Assembly: GCA_000310025.1 (NCBI GenBank)
Contig: FN648512.1
Coordinates: 62,001-126,000, forward strand
Direction: 5' to 3'
Length of the DNA: 64,000 nucleotides
From: Ectocarpus siliculosus
Taxonomy: Eukaryota; Sar; Phaeophyceae; Ectocarpales; Ectocarpaceae
The notes beneath the pieces were generated by a model. The model did not search any database. It was not told the origin of the DNA and was given only the letters and a program-made list of their open reading frames with translations. The position numbers were made by a program, and so were the translations under genes. The first letter of the stretch is position 1. Each line of letters begins with the position of its first letter. Below, piece by piece: positions 46,059 through 58,203 of the stretch.

Positions 46059-47709
46059 ATGCTTCCACTGCCTATCGCCTGCATTTAGAACAAAATCATT
46101 CATCTGGCCATAAACCCACGTCAAACGGAGCGCCAACACGACCGGCACACGGCTCGAGATGCAAACCTCAGGATCCCACAAGCTGTGCGGCGTCTGATCA
46201 TCGATACGCACGTGCCAGGTCGGGACACTTCGGCACGCGGAGCAAAACGCCAAGCACACACATTGCAGCTGCAGGGTAGACTTGTACCAGTGCCCCCCCC
46301 TCCCGCCGTAAGCTTGGTGCAAGGTGATGGCGAAGGCGTCAAGAAACCGAGACCCGCCTGAACTTCGTCGACGAACCAGACGGAAAAGCGTGGACAAAAC
46401 GAAAGTAGTATAACAACGGTTTAAAGGAGACCGGTTCCTTCACCAGACGAAATACTGCCTCAAACGTTACAACACCACCTCATCCCATGGAGCTTGCCCA
46501 AATCAGATGTGAATTCACGTTGCCCCAAGAGCAAGCAAAAGCACTACCACGCCAGGCAACGAAATGCAAAAAGGAGGCAAAAAACATGCAGCCATGTCGT
46601 GGTACGACAAAGCCTCGTCCCGAACTCTACAATGCTAGCCAGTCCTGCATATGGTGCTGGAGAAGAAGCACAAAGCTTGGATCTACGCAAGCGCAGTTCC
46701 ACCATGCTCGGGTCAAACGTTGAGGCGCTCCTCGTTGACTCATTCCCGTTCATTTACAACGTAAGCTCGATGTGCGTAACGAATGTTGACCAGGACAATG
46801 ATGTACAATAAAAGCGTGCAATCTCCTGCACCACAGCGTGTCTCAGGTGTACAACAGCTTCCTAAATATTACTATTTAGAAGTAGTCACAACTCGAAGGA
46901 AGTAAAGAGGTTCTGAATCTTGCAGGAAGGCTACTTTTTGAGCATACATGCCAAAAGATTGAGGATCTATGTCGTTTTCCTGAGGGTTCGTTTTCCTGAG
47001 AGAGTGGTGGCTAACCACAAGGTATACACGAAACTGTGGACGTACTCTACATCAGGGTGGGAGAGCGACAACCATGTCCAGCAGAGACAATTGCTTGCTG
47101 ATCGACACAAGAGAGGGGCAATACACCCACTACGCAGCAACGTGGGCGTGAGAAAGGACATCGTTGGCAATCGGGTGCAACTCCAAGAAATCCACCAATC
47201 AGGAGGATATATTTTCTGCTACCCCCAAGATTCTCTCGTGTATTGCGTTCACCAAGGCCTCAGAGCTCCTCCTGTTTCTCGTCAACAAGATCATGGCTCT
47301 CACAAACGTCGGTCGCGCACAAATACTAACTAACAGCTTGCCAAGGAATCACGGGAAGGCAATCCTAACACATTCTCGAGGTGATTTCTACAGTCGAACG
47401 TACCTGGATGCGGTGATCGCTCGCCATTGTTGGCTTTGTCGTTGTCGATTACGCCACCACCGCTGCTATCGCTGGGAGGCTTTCCACCGCTACCCTTGGA
47501 CACCAGGGAAGAGGAGCGGTAAGGTGGCGAGCCCCAGCAATCCCCGCAGTCGCTGGGTGAAGGACCGGGAGGCGAACGTTCCCTCGAAGCTGGTGGGTCT
47601 GGCGAGGTTGGGGCGATCACTCTGGACGTATCTAGCGTGACCATTGCTCTAGCGTCACTTTCACGGTCTCGGTTTCTGGCGTTCCCTGGCTGTTGAAGGA
47701 CGAGCTCAT
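44910..47709 (-). pseudogene. FNIP-repeat gene copy 2: intact repeat exon, frameshifted first exon
   Basis: The large exon (46357 down to 44910) is open throughout. It encodes an N-terminal region (LDAFAITLHQAY, WYKSTLQLQ, RIDDQTPHSLWD, ALRLTWVYGQMNDF) followed by about 15 FNIP-type units and a TAA stop. It has no initiating ATG, and its first bases follow a TTCAG acceptor as in copy 3. The matching first exon (47709 down to 47404) begins MSSSFNSQGTPETET, homologous to copy 3, but carries a net length change and an in-frame TAG. The Ser/Pro-rich SPDPPASRERSPPGPSPSDC part continues in another frame. Either this copy is recently disabled or it uses a different first exon. The repeat domain itself is still under no visible decay. 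Confidence 0.7.
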
Positions 47710-48968
47710 CTGGGACAGGGGCAATAACCAAAAGGGCACACATGTGAATGCGCACCGTCTGAACCAGGCTACCGCACGGAGGGACAAGGAGAAGGTTGTG
47801 AACAACACGCCTAGCGGACGCACGGAAATGTTTCGTCGTGGTACAGCATAACAACTGACACGGTGCTGCGTAATGCTGTGCTAAAGAAGGCATCAAATGA
47901 AAAACCGTTCGAACTTGTGCCGCAAGGCTTCATGGAAACACGAAGCCAAAGACTGCAGGTCCAGACTTCGCTTGATGTTCTGCGACTATCCTCTCACAGG
48001 GATTCCTTCCGGTTCGCGTGTGTGGCCGGTTTCGAAAGCTGCCATGCACCGAGAGGTATGAATGTTGCCCAATGATTCATGTCCGTACAGCGTTTCCGTG
48101 TCCATTGATTAGCGAAGCGCTCGTATTCAAAAGACACCACTTTGCTGTAACGAAGGTTTCCAACAATACGCTGGAAAACCCACCCCTTCACTGCCGACCC
48201 AGGCTGGCCACGAAATATTCTCTTCTGACCTCTTGTCGAATGTGTGTGTGTGTGGATGTTCGCCCCACAACATCTGGCGCCAGTTCACGTTCAATTCGGT
48301 TCATACGTTTGACGTCCCAGCCAGCCGGGGTCACCCAGAGGAATGCCACACCGGAGCTCCTTTTCATTTTTTTGCTCCACCTTTCCTTCTGCTGCACTTG
48401 CCTTACGGTAGTGATATGCTGAAAAGGGTTCAGCCGCCCCTTCCCGACGTCGACCGTAGAGTCGAACAGTTTTGTCTAAGCTCACAGAATTTTCCGATTT
48501 CCGCTGCAAATTGCGGCAAAGAAAACTCTCCGCACAAAAACCCGAACCCACAACCAGGTACTAAATAGGTTGTGAGGTTATTCTCTAGACCAACCAGGGA
48601 ACCGGTCAGTGTATTGTTGTTGTTGCTTTTGTCTTCGCACAAAAAACCGTTCCATGTATGGACATAATCGAGGCGAGAGTTCCATATGTAAACCAACCCT
48701 ACCTGGGAGCGTTCTGAGTGGTACCCCAACGGCGTCCCTTCCTCTCAATGTCGAGAAAATAATTACTAGATGAGGGCACTACCGTATTTTATCACGAGCT
48801 TCGGGAGATAAGCGCACCACGCCTGTGCCGAGGTGTTGCATCCACCAGAGCTTGACCTTGTCTGCAGCTCCCCAAAACAGGCAACGTACGTGTAGTGCGA
48901 GCTTGAGCTGCACACTGTGTTTAGCACAACAGATTGAAGTCAAGAACGGCCGTCGAGCTAGAGTGCGA

Positions 48969-49001
48969 GCGAGAGAGAGAGAACGAGAGAGAGAGAAGAG
49001 A
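48969..49001. repeat. (GA)n microsatellite
   Basis: An interrupted GA dinucleotide tract in intergenic DNA. Confidence 0.9.
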
Positions 49002-49844
49002 GTTTCCGCTGAGGCACGCTTCTCACGAGGTCGTAGCTGTACGGCTCTCGGCCCATGCTTGTTTTCGGAGGGACTCCAATGCTCATGAACCCCGCCAGCG
49101 GTCGTTTTGAGTCGACATTCGTTCACGCTTCACCTACAGTAGTCCGTGATGATTCAGTCTCCATCGAGACAAGAGGGTATCGGTAGGAAGAGCTGTCCTC
49201 ACCGCGATTCTCTCGCCGCCGGGGAGGGTACAGTCGCGTCAGGGCTACGTGCAGAAAGGGCAGACCGGTACGAGCCTTTTTGAAAACCTTGGCAGTCTCT
49301 TGGTGGTGGAGGAATCGAGCTTGGGATGTAGTCGAGGGTATGTGTGCACCACCACGGCGGCGCGGTACGCAGAAATGGTGTCGTCTGGAATGGTTGGACT
49401 TGCTCACCGGCGATCGCCGCGAGGCGGGTTTTCGAGGCAGTCTGAAAATTGGAGGCATGCTACAGTATACACCTACGCACAATATTTAGGTTTACCTATA
49501 TCCCCCCTCCGGGTTGCGGGCAGTTCGTATGGACCTATCTCTTAGACTATCACACCCTAGAATACTCGGAAACCCGCGTCCGCACTCATTAATGAATAGA
49601 AACTCTGTGACCAGCTCACGTTGGGTGGTGAGCAAGAAGAATTGCCTCTCTTTCCCATGTTCTTGAAGTTGGGCAAAAAAAAACAAGTTTGGGAGACGGA
49701 CCCTCTTCCCCGATATCCGACGTTAGTAAAGCGTGTACTGTCTAACTCCAGGCTTGAAGCCCGTGCGCCCTCTACGGTAGCGTCAACCAGCGTGGGCCCG
49801 ACTTGGGTCGTTGCATGCTGCACGTCTCCACCAACAAAGAGGGT

Positions 49845-50745
49845 GTACTTTCACCTCTTCCCTTTTCTCGGACACACCGTAGCAGGCTGGGACCTTCGAA
49901 TGTGGCCGACCGTACACACACCTCCATTCCCGCATCTTACCTGTGTTGGTGCAGTGAGACTGTCGTCCAAGCAATGGGCGTGAGCAACTCGTCCCCATGG
50001 AGGCCCGAAGTGTCGGAAGAGAATTGTCGCGGGAGTAACAAGTTTGGGAGTAAAGCTTTTGTACGATATTCCGCCGCGGGTTGACCTACGAGGACCCTCC
50101 AGTGCAGCTACAGCAGTGGTGCGACGGGAAACTTTGAGAAAGATGGCGGCTGACGGGCAGCGATAGAAGGGAGGTGCTCTGTGCCGGGAAGAGTAAACGT
50201 GTACACTCTACACTAGAGGTCTTGCCGCCCGCGATTGTCCCGCGAACTTGTCCTAGCGTACCCTGTTTCTGGGAAGAGGCGTTGCTGCTTGTCATCCACG
50301 CCCACCGGGGTCGGCCAATCAAAGAGGTTGACGATGCTCATCCCTGCCCCGGACCCCGGACCTCTCGTAGTGTAGAGTACCATCGCAAACACGTTTGCTC
50401 TTCCCGGCACAGAGCGCTTGTCCCCTCTATCGCTGCCCGTCAGCCGCCACCTCTTCCAAAGTTTCCCGTCGCACCACAGCTAGCTGCTAGCACTGGAGAG
50501 GGTTCCTCGTGGGTCAGCCGGCGGCGGAATATCGCAAGCTTTCCAAGGTTTCGGCCAAAATTCTCTTCCGACTTTTTGGGCCGCGATGGGGACGGGGACG
50601 AGTTGCTCACGCCCATCGTTTGCTTGGGCAGCGGTCTCACTACACAAATACCGGTAAGATTCGGGAGTGAGGGTGCGTGCGGTCGCCACTTTCGATATGA
50701 TTCATGTCTGCTACGTGCAAGAGGACAAGGGTAGACGAAGTGCAA
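49845..50745. repeat. Hairpin-type inverted repeat, arms about 370-385 bp
   Basis: Left arm about 49845-50215, right arm about 50360-50745, spacer about 145 bp. The reverse complement of the right arm repeats landmarks of the left in order: GTAGCAG, CCCG-ATCTTACC, AGTGAGAC, ATGGGCGTGAGCAACTCGTC, GGTGCGACGGGAAACTTT, GGCGGCTGACGGGCAGCGAT and CTCTGTGCCGGGAAGAG. The arms differ by scattered substitutions and small indels. Both carry a frame starting MGVSNSS, which matches an N-myristoylation start, but the downstream frames are not conserved. Confidence 0.85.
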
Positions 50746-51799
50746 AACGCGTGCCTACACATGTTGGTGGTGGCGTGGGGTGTGGAGACGTCAGCGTTCA
50801 GCAAATCCCCGGCGGCTGTAGATACACATTTCGATTGATTCTACAGCAGTGGAGGGCATGAGCTTCAAGAAGTCTTAAAGAGGTGAATTAGGCAGCTTGG
50901 TGAGGATCTCCTTCGCCAAAATAGGATGTCGGAAAGGGCTCTCTCTTGCGAATTGTTTGGGTAACTCAACAGCTTCAGCAGCGTAAACTTCAAGCACGGT
51001 GGGGGGAGAATAATGAACTAACTCAAGTTTTCTCGCCAACGGGTGCTGACACTGGATTCATGCGTACCAAGTCTAGTGGATACAGCGGTGGTCTACAGCA
51101 AGCGTAGGTCCAGCGAACTGTCCTAAACACCATTTTTTTTTGGGGGGGGGGGGACAACAGTGAGTGGGTGACATGACAGCATTGGGTACATAACGCGAGA
51201 GTCCAACGAATCATAGCCCCATTCTGCTGCCTGGACAAGATGGCCAGGGCCCATGCACAGCATGATCATCAACGTAAACAATTGTTGAACGTCTCCAGGC
51301 CCGACACCAAGGCGGTGCACAAGGCCGCACCAGGTGGCCATTATTTTATATATTTTCAAGAGGAATATATAGACAAGAGTGGGTACTTGACAAAAACATC
51401 CTTTGCGGAGTCCACTCGTGAAAGGGCCGAACCTCTCAGTCTCGTTCCGATACCAGGACAGCATGTGCAAGGCCCATGCACACCATCGACTAACTTTGAC
51501 ATTTTAACGGAATGCCGGGGACGTCTTCAATCTGCACACCGCCTCGGCGCACATGGCCTCAACATGTGGCCCTAGTTGGGTCCGAAATTCCGGTTGGTAT
51601 ACCCACCGAAATCTACCAAATATTGTACGTGGAAGTATGTTTTTCATCTACCCACCTTTGTCTATATTGTGAATCACTTTTTTTGTCCGAAGTGCACCCA
51701 CTCATTGTCCGTTTTCATTCGGAAACCGATCTACATGTGTATCCACACGAGTTGCCCCTCATTTTCCAAACAAATGGGAGCAGTATTATTATTTCTCCT

Positions 51800-51874
51800 C
51801 AGAGAGAGAGAATCAACCCACAAGTTGCTACTACCAACAGTAGCCTTTAAGAGAAGCACTAGACCACGGGGCAA
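51800..51874 (-). repeat. Diverged tRNA-derived repeat
   Basis: The minus strand reads GCCCCGTGGTCTAGTG at the A-box position, as in the element at 30733-30800. The B-box is degraded (GGGTTGATTC). It is probably an old SINE fragment. Confidence 0.35.
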
Positions 51875-52351
51875 CTATCATAGTTTGTGTTTTGTTGAAA
51901 GCGCTGGTTGGCCCCGGTGTAACGCCACCGGCAGGATCTTGAATATCACCCGAGCAATATCACCACGTTCTCCAGTTCGTGGCTTTCACCATGACACCAA
52001 ACATGCGAAAATCGAATGGTTATTGATCGCGGTATTCGTGGAGGACATTATTTTAGTTCCCCGTGAAGCAGGTTGTAGACAGGTATCTTCAGCAGCACCC
52101 GGGTTGATGGCATACTGCCCTGCTGCGACTGTCTCCTCCCTTGGGTGAGGATCATAGTGAGCATTTCTCTTCCCACAAGCGGGCCCTTTTCGTCTCGATT
52201 AACACCGCAACCAATGAGCTAAGGAGAGTGAATAAGTCATGGCGATACAAGCGGCCTGGAGGAGGACATCGGCAGTGGGGTCTCTCCCGCCAATATGGGC
52301 GAAGCGGAAGCTGCACAGCTGTGACCTTGTGGGAAGCGGGGCCAACGAAAC

Positions 52352-52360
52352 CTCTCTCTC

Positions 52361-52408
<48 letters not shown>
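52352..52408. repeat. (CT)n microsatellite
   Basis: A nearly pure CT tract of about 57 bp with one interrupting GT, in intergenic DNA. Confidence 0.95.
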
Positions 52409-52410
<2 letters not shown>

Positions 52411-53260
52411 GCTCGCGCGCCCTCAACGTCTAAAGCCGGGTGTGCTTCACACCGACCGGTCGACAGCTCAAACTCGAGCGTTGTGGCCTATTTCGAGGAA
52501 GTCCAGGCAATATCAAAATTCTTGTAGATACGTATGGCACTTCCAACAATGGCCTCTGCATGCACTCTTTCCTCCTGAACCTCTTGGTGACGTACGAAGA
52601 TTTAAACGGAGCTACGTGACGTGGCCCGCATCTAGAAGTTTGGTCTCGGTCTTGAGGGGGAAATAATCTTTTGAGTACCAATCATAACTTCACCAGGTAG
52701 AGTTTTTAGCATAGAGGAGGTCGCCCCGAATTTGTCATACACACACTCGAAGGCAATAGTAAACTATTTTTCGTGGCGAACACAGGCCGGCGGTGAGAGG
52801 ATTTTATGGGACGTTGCAAAAGTTGTTGCGACATATAGCGGCGTCTTTGAAACTGAGTGATTTGTTCAACCAATAGTCACGCTGCCTGCACAGTACGGTG
52901 GATGAGATTTTTTTTCCGGATCATCTCGGTGCGTTAAGGGATACGAAACCAACCATAGGCCCGATGCCGAATGTATCCCCCTGTGGGAAGGTGATCGCAG
53001 AAGAAAAATCGGAACCAGAACTGTGATCTTTGTCTTCGGGTTGCCATGAAGATTGGCAGCACCAGTGCACGTGCTTTAGTCTTGATTCCAACTTTGACAC
53101 AGCCGTATACAGCATAGTGCAAGTTGTTTCTCCCTCGTTTTCCTTGTGTCCCCTGGGCATGTTATTCCACGTTTTCCTTGTGCCCGCCGACCGGTAGCCC
53201 GGTTCAGGAACACGCGCTGACACGAGTACCCTTTTTAATTTCCCCCCGCCGCACCAGACG

Positions 53261-56200
53261 ATGAGCTCGCCCGCCCACAGGCAGAGGACGCGAGAAACGG
53301 AGATAGTGGAGGTGGCGCTAGTGAAACGGCCGCGATTGTCCTCTAGAGTATTGGGTACATCCTCGCCAGACCCACCGGTTTCGAGGGAAGGTTCGCCTTC
53401 CGGTCCTTCGCCCAGCGACTGTGGGTATTGCTGGGGCCTGCCACCCATCCTCTCCTTTGCACGGGCGTCCAAGGGCAGCGGTGGAAAATCTCCCAGCGGC
53501 AGCAGCGGTGGTAGTGCCATCGACAACGATAGTGGCGACAATGGCGAGCGATCACCACATCCAGGTACGTTCGAGTGTAGAAATCGCCTCGAGAATACGT
53601 TAGAACGCCTTCCCGTGATTCCTTTTGGCACGCTGTTATTTTGGTGCACGATTGATTGACGCCTGTCAGAGCCATGATCCTGGTGGCGAGATACAGGACG
53701 AACTCTGAGGCCTTAGTGGCCGCAAGACACAAGATAATCTTGGGGGTGACATAAGTATATCCACCTGACCGTTTGTTCACTGCAGTTTCACCGCATTGCC
53801 AACGACGTCCTTTACTACGCTCACGTTGCTGCGTGGTGGGCGTGTTGCCCCCTGCATGTGTCCATCAGCAAGCAATTGTCCCTCCTGAGCATGGCAACAG
53901 CTCGTCCCACCGTCATCTGTACTACATCAGACAAAATACGTACCAAGTGTACTTTGTCGGTGCGACCGTGGCTGATGCCGATCTATCTCTTACTCTCACT
54001 CTCACTTTCTCGTAGGTCGCGAACTTTCGAAATATTCCTTCTTCGGCTCTCTCTTTCTCCAATCACGCGCCCCCACCCCAAGTGCGCCCCCACCCCATAG
54101 GAGGGCGATGAAGCTGCAGGAAGGCAATCAAAATATTGTCAATTGTTTGGTATGCTCAACCCAGTCACGCTGGAAGGGTCAGATTATTTTTTGCTTCCTT
54201 CTTCGTGACCGACAAGAAACGGTTCGAAAACCTTGTGGTACACATCCCCCGAGACGCCTTACGATGCATTCAGCAGAACTGTTGGAAGGCTGTTGCACAT
54301 CATACTCCTGGTGCAGAGTCGTTGTACACATCGATGCTTGAGTTGTAGATGATCGGGAACGAGTCAACGACGAACGTCGACGATACCTATGGATTTCTTC
54401 TAGCTGTAGGTATTCAAGCTCTATTGTTCTTCTCAAGGATACCAACGACAAGCAGGATCCGATAGCGTGGAATGCGGAACGGCACTTCCTTGTTCCGCTG
54501 CATGACTCACCTTTGCATGCCATTGCTGAGCGTGGTGGTGTTGTTTTTCTAGTGATGCGACATGGAATCACCTCTGGCCTGGGCGGGCTCCAGCCATTCA
54601 TCGGTTTGTTGTTTTCGGGTGCCCCGAGATATCGTTTCTCCCCCATTGTTCGATCGTTTGTCGGGCCTGTGAGCACTTACATCCGTGAGACTTCCTTAAG
54701 ATTTTTACGTTTTCGTTCTGAGGTTGGCTGTGCTCTTCCAGTGAAACCGTGTTACACTCTAGTTGTGTGCACCGTTGAGCTTGGGAAATGTCGCAACTGG
54801 TAGATGCCAGCCAGCTGTGCGGCTGACCCTGCTGCTTGCATATGTCTTCATCTTGTGCGACCCCTTGAAACTACGCTCTATCAAATCCTCTCCGGAGGGA
54901 TCCCGTGTAGTTGTTTGAACTTGCGTCTTGTTTCACCGCCTTCGCTGCGCGTTTCGCCGATGAATTTCAGGCGTGTCTCTGTGTCTTGACGCTATCGCCA
55001 TCGCCTTGAACCAAGCTTACCGAGGGGAGGGGGAGTACTGGTACAAATCCTCGCTGCAGCTTCAACTTGCGTGCTTGGCGTTCTGCGGCGCATGCCAAAG
55101 TGTCCCGGCCTGGCACTTGCGTATCGATGATCAGACGCCGGAAAGCTTGTGGGATCCGAACGTTCGCATCTCGAGCCGTGTGCCGGCCGTGTTGGCGCTC
55201 CGTTTGACTTGGGTGTACGGCCGGATGAATGATTTTGTTCTGGATGCAGGCGATAGGCAGTGGAAGTGTTTAGAGGTGCTGCGTCTGGACAGGTTCAAGA
55301 GCAGATCGTGCCCAGATCGACCGAAGCCAAGGCCGGTGTTTGACCAAGAGGAGTCTTCTTTTTTGTCATCGACGGTATGGCCGCCTTCTCTGCGACAACT
55401 TGAGTTTGGGGATGGGTTCACCGTACGGATCGCCGTGTTCAAATGTCCGCCCTCCCTGCAACAGCTTCCGATTGGGCATTGGTGCGACGAGCGTATTGCC
55501 TGTCCCGGTTGGCCGATGTCGTCGCAGAAGATATCATTCAGTGGACTCTTCGATCAGCCCATCACCCGGGTCGTATGGCCAACCTCGTTGCGGGAGCTTT
55601 CCTTTGGGAATTTGTTCGGACAACCCATCGTCGAAGTGGTATGGCCATCTTCCCTTCAGCGCCTATCTTTCGGGCGCAGATTTGACCAACCTATCGCCGA
55701 AGTCGCATGGCCGGCATCTCTCCAGCACCTTCCGTTCGGTTTGTGTTTCAACGAGGACATTGCCAGCGTCGCTTGCCTGCCTGCCTTGGAGCAGCTTTCG
55801 TTCGGAGATTGGCTCAACCGGCCCATTGCCGATGTCGTATGGCCGGCCGCCCTGCAGCACCTTTCGTTCGGGCAAAGGTTCAATCAGCCCATCACCGGGG
55901 TCGTGTGGCCAGCTTCCCTGCAGGAGCTTTCATTCGGAGATTCATTCGACTACCCTTTCGCCGAGGTCGTGTGGCCGGCTGCCTTGCAGAAGCTGTCGTT
56001 CGGGAATTGGTTCAACTGGCCCATTACCGATGTCGTACGGCCGGCCTCACTTCGGCAGCTTTCCTTCGGGAAACTCTTTAACCGGCCCATTGCCGGAGTC
56101 GTATGGCCGGCTTCCCTGCAGCAGCTTTCGTTCGGGGACTCATTCAACCAACCCATCAGCAGCGTGGAGTGGCCATCTTCCCTCCAACACCTTTCGCTCG

Positions 56201-56313
56201 GGGATGGGTTCAACTGGCCTATTGCTGGAGTCGTTAAAGCAGCTGTCGTTCGGGAAATGTTTTTCCCAGCGCAAGGCGGAGTGGCAGGCGTTTCTTCGAA
56301 GGGTGATGCGTAG
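53261..56313 (+). CDS. FNIP-repeat protein, copy 3 (about 549 aa)
   Basis: Exon 1 (53261-53564) starts MSSPAHRQRTRETE and encodes a Ser/Pro/Gly-rich, probably disordered segment ending at a GTACGT donor. Exon 2 starts at 54971 after a TTCAG acceptor. The phases join to give one continuous frame into LDAIAIALNQAY, WYKSSLQLQ, RIDDQTPESLWD, LRLTWVYGRMNDF and then 13 FNIP-type units (core W-P-x-S-L-x-x-L-x-F-G-x-x-F-N-x-P-I). Near 56230 the frame shifts relative to the other copies. The stop at 56311-56313 follows a novel tail, while a 14th unit, SLKQLSFGKCFSQRK, continues in another frame to 56335. FNIP/LRR-like solenoids usually bind proteins. No signal peptide or membrane segment is visible, so it is probably intracellular. 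Further small exons in the 1.4-kb intron cannot be excluded. Confidence 0.75.
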
Positions 56314-58203
56314 GGGAATTTCTCCGTTACAGTAGCCTGAATTATTATTTGTTCTCTGTAGGGTCCGGTTGATATGGTTCGGGTTGTTACAGCGAATATG
56401 GCGAGGGATCAACCGCAGTGTTTCTGACTACCGCATGAGGACCAGACGCGAAATTCGCGAGCTAGCGCTGTATCTGCGACTCGAGTGTATGACGTGGTCG
56501 TATGCGCAACAGTAGGAGCGCAATAGCCGTGACAAAAATGAATGTCATCGCCGTGTACGCGCAATTCCCGATGATGTTATACACCGGTTTTTGTGCGACC
56601 ATTAAAGTTCTAGAAAAAATAATATTTTAAAGTTTTTTGGCACATGCTTTTATTCGGGAATCTTGTTGAAAAACACTTTTCCTGCACGCCCACTAGGGGG
56701 CGAAGGGGCTGGTGGAAGGTGGAGGCGTGGTCATTTGGTGGTCTACAACCTGGCGCTGTGCCTTCCATCGAAGCTAGGAGGATGTCAATGATATTCACGT
56801 TGACAGAAATTGTTGCGTAGACTCTAGAGACATAGTTTATTGTCAAATGTATTCTACACAGCAGCGGCCATCGCAAGCAATTCCAACTTGTCGTTCAAGT
56901 ACTCTGACTTGGCCGTTCACCTCTGGCGTGGGTCGTGCGCGTGTGTGTGGCGGGAGAGGGTCTACGTGTGTGGTAAGGGCAAGTGATAGACGTGGGTTGG
57001 CGGAAGCCTCCCCGCGAAACGTTTCTTCGGCATTTTTTTCGCGAGAAAACATTATACAGGTTTGCTCTCCAGATCGCGCCATTATTGTCGAAAACAAAAG
57101 TTTCCAACTTTTCTCGCAACTTTATGCTCCCACACAAAAGCGGTGTCTTCTCAGAATATTTACTTCGGAGCAGCCTTTTTTCAACGAGGAGGACGACCAC
57201 CTTCTTTCAGAGAGATGTATCGTGGGTTTGAGAGTTGTCCGCATTTTGGCCACGCGTTCATCACAACATATTGTCATACCACCGGTGCCGCGGGACCTTC
57301 CTCCTGCTTGCCTTGTGGCCGCCTAGTTTCGCCTGGCGAACGTTTTCCCGCATCTTTCTGGCGTACAAAATGCACCCAACATTCATCTCTCATTTCCGCC
57401 CGCTTACTTTTCTCGTTTCCCCCGCTCACTTTCACGAGGACTTCACCTGCGTCCTAAAACAATGCAACTACGCGACTTCTACCCCACCTTGCCTTGCGTG
57501 ACACGCTCGTCCTTCTTCTCCTTCCGGTAGAGAAGCGACGCCGCACGCGACAGGTTTCCCCGCGAAATGACTCGACTATGCACGCGTACTTGCGTGGGCG
57601 TGTGTTTGAAGCGCAACAAGATGGAATTCTAGGTGGTGCTGAGGTGTCTGGCTTTCTGTACAGGGAGTGGGCGTGCGCGGCGAAAGGGGTACTATGGCGG
57701 CATGCCGAGTGTGGCGGAGAGATGCTTCAGAGACGCATTAAAATTGAAAACGACTCACACGAGTCATGTCACAAGCCATATGCGCTAAATTGAAAAATTC
57801 TCCATCCAGATCCTCCTACGGGGTAAGTTTGTTATTTCCTCTTCGTCCAAGCCTGGCTCCTTGTGTTTCCCCCAGCGTACTCTACATTCGGCAGTTTATT
57901 ACGCCAGCTAGTACCCCAACAACAGTGAAAACGGACCAAAACAACGTCAAACATCATGGCTGCTGTTGCTGCTGCTGCTGCTGCATGGCCGCTTCTCAAG
58001 CGACATTGATAGGTTTGAAGTCGACGTGTGTTCCGCACCAGAATATTCCACCTCTCTTGCGCTTCGCGAAACCACCGCCTTCAACTCAACCGCGCATCGG
58101 TTGACATCCACGCAAGACCAAACGTCTCCATTCCTCACCCCTCCCACTCCCCCTGTTATTCCGTTAAACTCTCCTCTGGCTTCCTCCGTCGAGTCACCGG
58201 CAT
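56314..58203. other. Convergent intergenic region
   Basis: It lies between the 3' ends of FNIP copy 3 (+) and the TRM10 gene (-). No exon is supported. A short CTG/TGC repeat sits at 57961-57984. Both 3' UTRs should lie here. Confidence 0.5.

Larger units (their letters stand above)
47710..53260. other. Intergenic region between FNIP copies 2 and 3
   Basis: No gene with a consistent exon structure was found. It contains GA and CT microsatellites, a tRNA-like repeat near 51800-51874, and a 0.9-kb inverted repeat at about 49845-50745. Long open frames around 50174-50734 are by-products of the inverted repeat. Confidence 0.45.

Noticed and set aside
54340-54803. Open frame in the intron of FNIP copy 3
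   Set aside because: No counterpart in copy 2, no recognisable domain, and the flanking exon phases join directly without it.
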